DNA of 64,000 bases from Cliona cf. orientalis (lineage: Eukaryota > Porifera > Demospongiae > Clionaida > Clionaidae): the NCBI GenBank assembly GCA_963930775.1, contig OZ005690.1, positions 9,346,225-9,410,224 on the forward strand, written 5' to 3'. The position numbers were made by a program, and so were the translations under genes. A model generated the notes under the pieces. The model had not been told where the DNA came from, did not search any database, and saw only the letters and a program-made list of their open reading frames with translations. Shown here in pieces: positions 37,078 through 49,000 of the stretch; the first letter of the stretch is position 1; the number at the start of each line of letters is the position of its first letter.

Positions 37078-40000
37078 GTGAGCTAGTGTAGCCCACCTCT
37101 CAATATATACTCACATACCTTGTTAACTATCGTAGCTAGCTATCTATCTATGCACAGTTCATCTGTTGATGGAAAGTGCCTTCCTAACTTAGACCATGTG
37201 TAGCTGTGGCCTTGCCCACAGAGCAACTAGCTTTCCTTATGTATAATAAGAATTTTCCGTATATTTACTTAAATCATTTTCTTTCAGATGAGTCCAGATC
37301 AGCCTTTAGCCAAGGAGCTAAGCTCTGCTCCACACATTGCCCCAGCTACCCGTAAGGTGAGGCAGTAGCTATATACCCTTATACATAATATTATATATAC
37401 ACGTAGTGTAATTTAGGGTAATTTTAAATTAGTGCTCATTGATTTACACTGCTCAACACTGAGATCATTCGCATGCATTTATTAATATTGTTGGCCATTG
37501 TAATTATCACACTACCCTGGAAGCTTTCCCATTGTATGTGCCCATGCACAAAAATTATTAGTGGGTGAAATCATCTCACAATAATTACGATTACTAGCTC
37601 GAGGATGTGCCCACTGAAGCTTTAGATACAACTCCTTTCTGAAAATTTAGATAGAGGCTTCTAACACTATTTTGAAATTGTGTGCTATTATTTCATGTAC
37701 ATGGCTATTTGTTTCCTTCAGGTTGACTATGAAAGAAGACTTCTACAGCTTTGTAATAAAGGATGCACGGCTGACATCAGTCAGTTCAGAGAGCTACTCA
37801 GGCAGGGGGTGGACGTCAACAGCTATGAGGAGGTTGGTATAATTATAGATACAGTAGTACGCCCTGCCCGTAATACTTAGTTTCATACTACTTCCATTAG
37901 ACTAAGTGATGAATCCATGTACCAGCATTAAATTTCAAATAGGTTAAGCAATTAAAATGAGCTCCATATAAAGCTCCATGCAGAATGTAGTTTATTGTTG
38001 ATAATCACAAAAGTAGTTTCTAGCCGATTTGAAGTTGTGAGATTTAGCTATTATGGCTTTTGCTGGAGGCAATTTTGTGTATGTATGTACGTAAAATTCA
38101 AGTTGTATTGTTTTCATTGCAGAATGGCAAACACCCCCTCTGGTATGCCTCGTATGATGGTCGGGATGATCTAGTTCTGCTGCTCCTAGAGTACAAGGCA
38201 GCAGTGGACCTGCCCGCTAATGTAACCACTCAAACACATGTCCATGCACATTAGCTACAAATAACTCAGTGTAGAGCTTGATAGCTGTAGATATGTAGCC
38301 ACAGTCACATAGTTAACAACTTCATGCAATAATGATGGTGTGGTTGGCTGTACTCAATTTGTCGACCATTGTCTACATGTCTGGCTTCTCATAAACAAAC
38401 TCAAAAATATTAATGTTAGTGGGCATGATAATTATCAATATGCATAGGCCACCTCAAAATAATATTTGTGGCCATGGTTATTCAAAGTGAATTCAAAGCT
38501 CAATTAAAGGCAATGCTAATCTCTGTTGTAGTTATTACAATGGAGACAGTTAATTACTTTGTTCTCTATATCTATTAATTTTGCTCATTATTTATGTTGC
38601 ATTGTCTCAACTCATGCAGGACAAATTTGGAGACACCGCATTAATTATCGCCAGTCAAGAGGGGCACATCAAATGTGCCACTGTTCTATTGAATCACGGA
38701 GCTAATGTTAATTATCCGAGAAAGGTGAGATTGTTGTATGTTGAACTAGAGCTCATAGAGCACATACCCCGCGTGCCATGGCAATATCACCTATGGCCAT
38801 GCCTCTTCTTAGAGGCCTCTATTCTTTGAATTTTAATCTCTTGGTACTCACGAACGTTTACGTTCCCTTCTGAGATCCATGATCACGATTGACATTATTT
38901 TTGTGCTAGAAGCATGAAGCTCGAGCATGCGCAGTAGACTCCATGGATCCAGAAGCTCGAGCATGCGCAATAGACTTGATAAGGTACTAGTTGGGCGTGT
39001 CCAATGTAGGCGTGGTCGATACATTTGCACGATTTGTAGCTTCCCTGGGTACTGCTAGAGTTAAGAACGAGACAGAAGGTGTTTTTTCGCTGTCTTACAT
39101 CATTTTATCCCATTTATTGATCCTACTTTCGCTTAGATGTTGAGATTTGCCGATATTTATGCTGACAGACAACAGACAACAGACAACAGACAACGGACGA
39201 CAGACAAACCGATTACTTTACCCCTTGCTGCGCATGCGCGCACGCGGGGTAATGACAAAGAATATCCATATAGCTAGTGTGGCATACAATGTAGGAAGTT
39301 ATTGTGTTAGCTCCAACGTACAGTACACTTCAGTGTCCCCTAGATTATTCTCTTAGACTAGTGCTCTGTTAATGCATCAAACAATAACCACTTTCGGTAG
39401 GAGAGACCTCCGTCAGTCCATGTATAATCTCACTGTGCAAATAGCTATGCCATTTCTGGTTTTATGTACAACAATATATGTATATTTGCTCACCTAGCTC
39501 TACGGTGATACACCGCTGGTCCAAGCTTGTGCCCAAGGTCAACTAAAGCTGGCAGTTCTCCTGATTGATCACGGAGCAGCAGTGGACTATGTAAACACGG
39601 TGAGACTGCCATGGTGAACTTGATGTGGCACAGAATGGTGTGCTCAATTTAGAGTGAGGTGGGGCATGTTGTATGTCTGCATGTACAGTCATCACAGTGT
39701 AACTATGGGTCAGTGACATTGACACCTATAGGTAATTACCCCGCGCGCATGCACAAGGGGTAAAGTAATCGATCGTGTTGTCATTGTCATTGTTGTTGTC
39801 ATTAGCAGAAAAATCGCCATATCTCGAGGTCTAGGCACCTGAGCGACTAGCTAGTAAGCACAATGAATCAGTTGAATTTGATGAAAAACGGGCTTTAGTG
39901 CATTAGTGTGTTTCGAATTGAGGGATATGGTCCACGAGCATCACAAATTGAAATAGTGCCTTTTTGTTAGCCTTCGTAACCACGCACGCCTATCGACAGT

Positions 40001-43000
40001 GCCCATTCAATCCATTATGCATACAGGCCTTATGTTTTCTGCTCATGCGCATAGCATTGAATATTATGGACTGGTAAAGGTCGTCCATAATGCTAATGGC
40101 ACTCGTTTGGCTGCAGCAACAAAAGCAGTTTTATAGATTCATGGGCGTCGCACCCGGGGATCAGGGGGGGCTATGCCCCCCCCCCTACTTTTCATGACCG
40201 GACACACCCACTTTTAGATTATGCCATAGAATAAGCTGACCTTACCTGTCTATAGCTATGAACTTTTTGCCTGAAAACTAGACTGCTTTCATCTGTGCTT
40301 GAGTCGCCAGCAGCTTCTATCTGTCCTACAGTCGTCCCCGCTGCTTTTGCTCTTTAAATTCAGTGTTGCTCACGAACTCATTTCCGGAATTCCTGTTAAT
40401 TAGTGGGCGTGGCTAAAAATTTTGCGCGCACACTTCTGCACACTATTACTTCACCCTGGCCCCCTCACCTTCAAATTGCTTCCAACGCCTATGAGATTGT
40501 GCAATGTGCACGCGGGGTATGTGCTCTATAGAGCTCTAGTTATTATTATGGGTTGAATTAGCAGTGTGTTCCCACCTTGTTCTGTGTAGTAGATTACATG
40601 CAGTGGGAGTGGTTGTTTGATTCCCCTTACCCTGTATGTGTGTCTCTTAATTACAGCAAGGGATCACAGCACTTGGTTATGCATGTCAAAATGGACATGC
40701 AAGTATTGTGAATCTATTACTGGAAAAGGGTGCCAATATTAATGAGGTACAGCATCAGCTAATTTATTGTGATATAAGTGTGTAGTGCAGCAAGGCCAAC
40801 TATATGACATCATCATTCATGTATACTCAGCTGCTCTCATTCTACAGGGCACTTCTTCACCAGTGTACGGTGCCAGTCAGGAAGGGCACCTGGCTCTTGT
40901 TGAGCTGCTGGTCAGTCTAGGGGCTAGGATTGACCAGCCAACTGATGTGAGATTAATTCTTTGTGCATATGCTAATTAGCTAGCTACTATTGAGGCAAGC
41001 CAAAGTGACCCTCACATGTATGTGTGTACATACTGGTGGATAGCTAATATGTATGTACTCACTAGGCATGATACGCATAATTATTGCTGTCAATTATGGT
41101 AAGGATCTTCTATATTGACCACATATTAATGCTAAATGTTACTCACCAACACAAAGGTTCAAGCAGACACAGAGTGGTATAGGGAGACTAGAAAGCGAGA
41201 GAGGGTAGGGGATCAGTGCACAAGAATAGTATCTATCTGTAGCAACAAGGCTCCATAGTGATGCTGTAGAGTAGCTATAGTTTGCTCAGACCATCATCAT
41301 CCATCAAATAGATGAAGCCACATATATACTTGGAGGCACTGGGATAATATCCAACTAACTAATTTATAGTCAGTGGTGCCTAGTGGGAGGCGTTTATCAC
41401 TAGAGACAGTCTCTAAAGTGTAGAAGCAACTTGGCACACATGCAAGCCTACTGTTGAATGTATATAGATTTAGCCTCATCCGTTGGCCTTCACATTGACT
41501 ATGCATTGAGTGCAATCGGCTGATTTTAGTACCTACGTATACTTTGGATCTATATTTGGATGATACCGTAGTTAATCGAATACACCACATGATCCAATTT
41601 AACGCAATAAATTAGCATTTTACAAATCCTCATAACGTTTCTCTATGCATGGAGCGATTGGCGACCTTTACCAGAAAAATGTGCGTTTTTCAAAATTGAA
41701 ATTATTATTAATTTTTTTCCATGCGTAGTATTATCCCTCTGAAGTGCTGGGTATATTACATCACCAGCATGCAGGAGGGAGGGTCTGGCACTCCGGCACA
41801 GTTTTTGTGACCCATGTAGGAATATGAACATGACCAATCAGATTCAAATTAGAGTAATGATTAGAAAATTTGAAAGCACCTGGAATAAAGATCAAAGTGT
41901 GGTTATCATAACTTGTACATGTCTGGATTAAGATCAATGCACTAGCTATCTGCAGACACTGGTGACCACATGCGTGCATTCCACTGTGTCACAGAAACTG
42001 TGCGAGAGTGGCCAGACCCTCCCTCCTCTGCATGCTGGTGATGCAATACATTCAGCGCTGCGGAGGGAGTGGTCTGGTTCATGACTTGATCACCCTTACA
42101 TATGATTAGCTTGTGGATGCACAGTCGAAACAGTAAATGAAGGATGTGAACAATAGGCATGGCCCAACAAAAAAAAGCAAGTGTTTGCAGCCCTTATCAA
42201 GCACTTTGTATTGAAAAAAATGTCGGTTTTTGCAATTTTTGACATGATATAATATATCACTGGTCACATTAGACGCCTAACAGTTGAAGTCTGTTTTTTT
42301 GTGTGGGAAGAATGCTCAATAATGACAATAAATGACAACTGATTATATTACATTGTCTGCTTGCATGTGGGGTATGTACATGTACTCAGTACTCAATAAT
42401 TCTAAATTAGCTACATGAAATAGTAATATTAGGGGTTACCTACACACTGGCCAAATTAGCCACTTGTTACTACCGTATCCTCCCGAAAATAAGCCCCCCC
42501 TTTTTCCGCAGTAGACATTACCTAGACTGGGGAGGGGGCTTACTTTCGAATATGCACTTTCCCTCGAATATAAACCCCCCCCCCCCCCCCCCCGGCTCCC
42601 ATTTGCAGTCGCCGTGTGGATCGAAGGACGACACCATCGTTGGTCATGTACATGTACTGCGGGGAGTATCCAGAGTTTGCTGGGGTTTTTTCTGCAAAAG
42701 AGCGGCAGCGAGATGACCTATCAAGTAGACGGCAACAGACGACGATCCGGGCAGTGGGGAAAGGACTTGTTCCGTGTGTGTACGTCTTCAGAGGAAAGCA
42801 AAAGCATCTTGATCGGCTCATAAGTGTCTTCGCCAAGCTAGAAGTGCCATCATAACAGAATAACTTCGATACAGGCTTTACTAAAAGCCACCACCATACA
42901 AAAGATTCCTCTTTGTACTCGTAGTCAATTGAAGGGCGGGGTTACGTACGTACGCGCTCGTGCGCGCGTGTACGTGTGCAGTCTGCTTGGTGGGAGGGGG

Positions 43001-46000
43001 GCTTATAATCGAGGCAAACATACCTGTGCAAGAACTTGAGGGTCAAAGAGGGGAGGGGGCTTATTTTCGGGAGGATACGGTATATATATCCTTCACTTTG
43101 ACTGCTAGTCCTTGGAATGAGTAGCCATATCTTCACTATTATTTCCTATAATAATCAGCTTTGATGTCAGTAATGATCGCAAAGAGTTCATAAGCTAGTT
43201 TTGATAATCACTGTATATGTAGCTACATTAATATAATTTATTGTAATATGCATACATGGTTTTGCTTTCACTGAACTCGACAGAGCTGCATGATGCATAA
43301 TTTCATGCATCTATATACACTCAGGGCATTTTATGTACCACAGGACGAATATGGTGCTACTCCCTTATATGCTGCTTGTGATGAAAATCATCCTCAAGTG
43401 GCCAGCTACTTAATCAGCAAAGGAGCCAGAGTAAACTACCAACAAAAGGTGGTTATTCACGTGACCTCTATTGTTACCCCGCGCGCATGCGCAAGGGGTA
43501 AAATAATCGGTCGTGTCGTCGTCGTTGTTAGGCCACTCCAACTTAATCATTAGTTTCTGGTCACCCGCCCGCATGATATTTTGAAAAGCCAATTTATGAG
43601 GACTATAATGATATTCATAGTAAAAATGACGTAAAACAACATATTGATATATACTATCGAGATCGGCCACTCGATCTCGAGCTCATTGCCTGCTGCACAT
43701 TCCATGATGGTGCACTGTGGTTTGGCATTCTGTACTGTTAAACTGCCTGTGTACTTGTACAGCTCATAGCATGAGCTCATGTGATGATATGATCTGACAG
43801 GCTGTTATTTGCACTCGAGGTTTGCTGACCATTCACCTGTGGTATGATTTAAGTACTTCCTCTTCCTGTCTTAATTCAATTAGTCATAGTCATATAGTCC
43901 TATCCACCCGCCCGCCCGCATGTACTTGAGACAACTGGTGTGACCAGAAACTAATGATTGACTTGGATAGCAGAAATATCGCCATATCTGGAGATCCAGG
44001 CACCGGTCCTGAGCGACTAGTAAGCACAATGAATCAGTTGAATTTGGCGAAAAACGGGCTTCAGTGTGCTTCGAATCGAGGGATACGGTCCACGAGCGTC
44101 ATAAATGGTGCCTTTTTGTTAGCCTTCGTAACCACGCCTATCGACAGTGCCCACACTGCAAAAAGGGAAATGTCAGTTTGACATGTAGTTTGTCATTCTG
44201 GATGCAGGTGAGTGAACAAATCACACACCTGGATTCAGATAATTACTGCCAGTGGTATGAGAATGTGTAGGGGAACCAATAATAAGAGGAAAAGTTTGTT
44301 ATGAGGTTCCCCTCTGCAAGTGATGCGTTTTATTCACTCACCTGCAACCAGAATGACATACTGTATATCAAACTGACAGTTCTCTTTTTACAGTGCACTC
44401 AATGCATTATACATGCAGGCCTTGCTCATGCGCATAACATTGAATATTATCTACTGGTAAAGGTCGTCAATAATGCTAGTGGCACACGTTTGGCTGGTAA
44501 GCTATCCACTGACTGGAATGCAAAGCCCTATCGAATCAGAATCATGTAAGATACCACCTACGTATATGTACCTAGTCTACATCTGGTGCAGAGAGAGAGT
44601 CAGTGGTGTTTTGGTTGATATCACCAAGAGCCCTATAGCTATTAAGGGCTCTCGGGGTCCATAAGCCTTTGATACAACAAAGCAGCAACAAAAGCAGATC
44701 TATAGATTGCGCAATGTGCGCGCGGGGTATGTGCTCTATAGAGCTCTAGTTTTGTTGATTGGTTTATTATCCAAAAATTTTCCCCACAGCAAGGCTACAC
44801 ATCTCTCCATGTAACCTCTCTCAATGGCCACAGAGCTGTGGCCCAGCTACTGATTGAGTCCCAAGCCAAGCTGGATATTAAAAACAATGTAAGTGTTGAG
44901 CTGCTAGTTGCATGCATTGGTATGGGTAGCTAGTTGACATGTCACTAGATGTCACTAGTATATAGGGCTTTAGGCATTGCACTAAAGGTACTATGGGGTT
45001 GGTGAAGCATGTCTGGCAGTCCTGGAGGACAACAGATCACTGAGCACAGAAACTTAGTTGGAGTAGCTGAAGCTTCAAGTCACAAATTGAAGTCCTAATT
45101 TAGAATGCATCCATACAACATATCCTGCCCTCAATTAGGATGACTGACTGTTGATATTACTCTGTGTTTGTGGCATTACTATAGAGAGGTGAAACTCCCA
45201 TTGATCTTGCAAGACGATATGGACACTCGGAAATCGTGAATCTTCTGGAGAGAGTAGACCATACCAGTAAGTGACAAGTCCAGTGTGTGTACACAAGCCA
45301 GTGGTTACGGCTATTAATGCAGAATTAACCACATAGGCCTGCTAAAACAAGTATAGTTATACTTAATAGTGTGAGTGTGTGTGTGTGTAGTTGATGATGA
45401 TCACTGTATATGAGTGTATTCAGTTCCAGTATTGCCATTAATTTTCTGTGTATATATAATTTTTGTATGATTGCATGGGATATTGGGGGGACATTCTCTC
45501 TAGCTTGTTCATATTATTTGGGTATCAATGAATTTTTATCAACACTAATCTAAGTTATCTGTGCCCTAAACTTATTTCCTGTAGGTTCAGCTGAGAATGA
45601 AGAGTCTTCTAGTGATATACAGGCAGAGGGAGGGAAACCTTCTGGTATGTATTGCTACTAGTAGCTAGTATATCTGATAACATGTCCAGTGTGGACTTTA
45701 TCTACTGAGATTTTATCCCTTTCCTTCACTTCTCAGTCGCCTATTTATAATTATACAAGTAGTCTGTGAAAACTCTTTACACCATTCTACCCAGCTACCC
45801 CATCATTCCTGTTAATAGCTACAAGGCACATATTATTGTACAGTTGATGACATTATTAACTGCATGCAATATACATGGCTGAATTAATTTATTTGTAGAG
45901 ACAGGCAATGAAGATGGAGCAGCAGTGTCTATACCTGATAGGACCAGTGAGCAGACATCTACTGAAGAGACGCCAAGAGAGAGAGAAGCTAGCTCCAATT

Positions 46001-49000
46001 CAACAGGTATGAATGAATGGAGTGGAGAGAGATGGGACACTGTCACTGATGTGTGTATCAGAGTGTGGTAGACAGAGCCCTGTTTGTTTATAACATTACA
46101 CTGTGGTTTGGGAACAGGGAAACACACACCTGTGTCTGGTTTGCTAATCTAATCTCTACTGCCAACTCATAAAAACAGGAAATACAATGCCATAGGATCA
46201 ACTATTCCATAAATGGAAGTACAAAGAAGGATTATGTATACAGTCACGATAATTACATGCATACACACACACACTGCATACACACATGTAAATAAGTTGA
46301 CACATGCACACACACACTCCTCACACATGTACAGTTCCCTCAGGTCATATTCTGACTAGGGAAGAGCTGCAGGTGCTTGGTGCTCTGCTCTCGAGATTTA
46401 GTGACGAGAAGCTGAAATCTATCCAACTCTCTCTTCAAGAGGAGCAAGAGATTCGAGACATCTCCCGTGAGGAGGTGGAAAAGTCTCTCCGGCAGAGTGG
46501 TCTGGCATCCATGGCCGATGGACTCAAGGATGACATAGAAAAAGGTACTACAACGGTTTCATGTGTATCAGATTTAATCGAGTGTTGGGGAGAGGGGGGT
46601 AGGCTTGGTAGATTATGGATATGCCACTACGGATGTGTCAGGAAACATCAATACTGGAGGTATCCAAAGGGTATGCTCTCGACTGTCGTATGTAAAAATA
46701 ATTTGATGCATGTAGGAGGGACAGCATTCTTATACATAATACACACCTATGATGGAGGGCTATTTTTCATTATTTTTGTGAATGTATGGAAAATTAACAA
46801 TGCAAAATTTATAAGCTATCCAATACATTAAGTAATTGATGTTTACGATGTGTATAAAGCATGGTTTGTAATCAATCAGGTGGCGTTTATCTTTTGTATG
46901 GCATAATAATAACTATCTAATTATTGCCATAGTTACATTATATGCTTTTTTGTACTAGAAAATTTTACTTTTGTTCATACTGCATAGACTTTCACGTAGT
47001 CAATTTGTAAAATGTCAATAACTGCAAGATGACATTATTATAATGTGGACATAGTGACAGAAGTCTTTTCGTTATAGTTATAGCACGGGGTCAGGGATTT
47101 ATGGCAGTAAACCGACCCGAGTCCGAGGGCGTAGCCCGAGGACAAGGGCGGTTTACGTCGCCATAAATCCCTGGCAACCGTGCTATAACTATTATATATC
47201 CCACCTGATTGGCTAAAAGTCACGCGCACCATAGTCTACATGCATAGCAACAACCGTTCTAACCTAGCAACAATAGTTCCGAACAGAAAGAGTTGCACAG
47301 TAAAAACAAACCAGCAAAGAAACAACCGATGACGGATGGCTTGAGTCACGGAACCATGGCTACTGGGCTAGTTGAATCAATCAGTGCTTCAGCTTTTCGT
47401 GAACAGAAGACAGTCAGGTAGCTTCGAAAACAAATTAAATAGTTTCACTGTTCAACAAACTCGGGCAATGGCTACTGTAGCCTCGAACCCAGAAAGTGAG
47501 TCTGGGTTCGAGGCTATGGCTACTGAGACTTGGACTAGCAGCTAGTACAGTTCTGAACTTGCCACGTGGTAGAACTGCCAGATCGAGTGATAGCTAATTG
47601 GTTCCTGATTAGTGTCAATTAGTGTGCGTGTGTTTCCGTGTCTATGTAAACAATGTCTACTGCCTATGTACAGTATAGTGTGTGTGCAACCCTGGTGCAA
47701 TGAGAAGTAGCACTGTGCTGATGCACACGCACATATAGTAGGTATGATGATGTGACTGCTTGTGTGAACTAAACAATGGCTCTGATTGGTCAAGGTCATA
47801 GCCAGAGGGAGGGAAATATGGATCATATTTTCCCTTGTACCCCTCAGGGAGGGAAAATATCCTAGTTATACCCCAGCTGATATAATACTTAGGTATACTT
47901 AGGTGGGATATATATTATGGATATACCCCAAGATATTAATTACAGCTTGTATTTTTTTGAACTACATGTTAATAATAATTCTAGCCCATTGTCAAGTGGA
48001 TGCTAAGGTATACAAGATACTGTATATGTGATACAGTCCTTCTTTTCGGGCTCATGTCCATAGATTTATTATTATACAGATCCTGAGGGCCAGGGAAAAC
48101 ATACTGCAGGTCTTGAGGGCTTAAAACATGTTTTTGTATCCATGGAAGGAATGGGCTAGAAACAGTTATTGACTAATCCCTCACTTTGTACTCATGCAGT
48201 ATAGAAGCACTCATCCCTCGTGTTTTGCCACCAGCATTTGTATGTACTTCTATACTGTATGCAAACCTCAGGAGTTGGTCAAAAATAAAGATGAAGTAGG
48301 GATGGGAGGGCCAAAAAGTACACAAATATATCCCAGCAGTACTCTATGATAATGTAACTAAGTAGCTAACTGATACTAAAATTAATTTTATTGGTAGCAT
48401 ACCATAACCAATTCTAACCCACATCAAGAGTCAGTGTCAAAACATAGAGCAGACTAGAGGACTATTATTTTATCAACTGTGATTGTAGTCTCCAGCGTTG
48501 TTATACCATGTGTGCATGGAGTACTTGATTCATAATAAAAACTAAACTATTAGGTATACACTACCAAGCCTACGAGGAAGCACTCAAAGGAGGCCTAAGC
48601 CTAACTTTGCGATACCTAAAATTCCTCTTCTTTGGACCTCCTCATTCTGGAAAGTCATCTACTCGACGTCGATTAATAAAGGAGATTGAGAACCTCAGTA
48701 AACTTGGTGTGCCTTCAGTAAGCACTGGGGTAGCGGAAACAAATGACGTCATCATCAAGAAACTGACAAGCGAGCCAGCAGCTATTATAGGATCACAGTG
48801 ATGGTCTATGAAGAGATCGAAGGAGGGCACAGCGCTAGACGTGTATGCTGAAGGGGATCTCGGCTATATTGCTCAGCTGTTCTACCAACTAATCTCCAGA
48901 GGAAGTATCAGTAACACTCCAGCAGCTAGCAGTGAGCCAATCACAGTCCAGGACAGCCAAGAACATTTACAGAGAGAAGCACCTGATCCTAGTGATACTA

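Larger units (their letters stand above)
43476..44749 (+). mobile_element. Helentron-like element, copy 3
   Basis: Begins ACCCCGCGCGCATGCGC and ends with TGCGCGCGGGGT, GCTCTATAGAGC and TCTAG. The 12-bp asymmetric inverted repeat is exact. Copy A's intron shows the empty site (CTATTGTTTTATTGATT). It contains two nested MITEs (43531-43967 and 44154-44395), each placed by comparison with copy 2, and a further roughly 200-bp insertion near 44495-44690. Confidence 0.65.

Noticed and set aside
42616..42855. 79-codon frame inside a TA-flanked MITE
   Set aside because: No recognisable domain and it overlaps another open frame on the same strand; kept only as a remark on the MITE.
46304..46831. Long 175-codon frame continuing past the helical exon of copy B
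   Set aside because: Reads through the donor GTACTA at 46545; the tail has no match in copy A, where the same place is intron.
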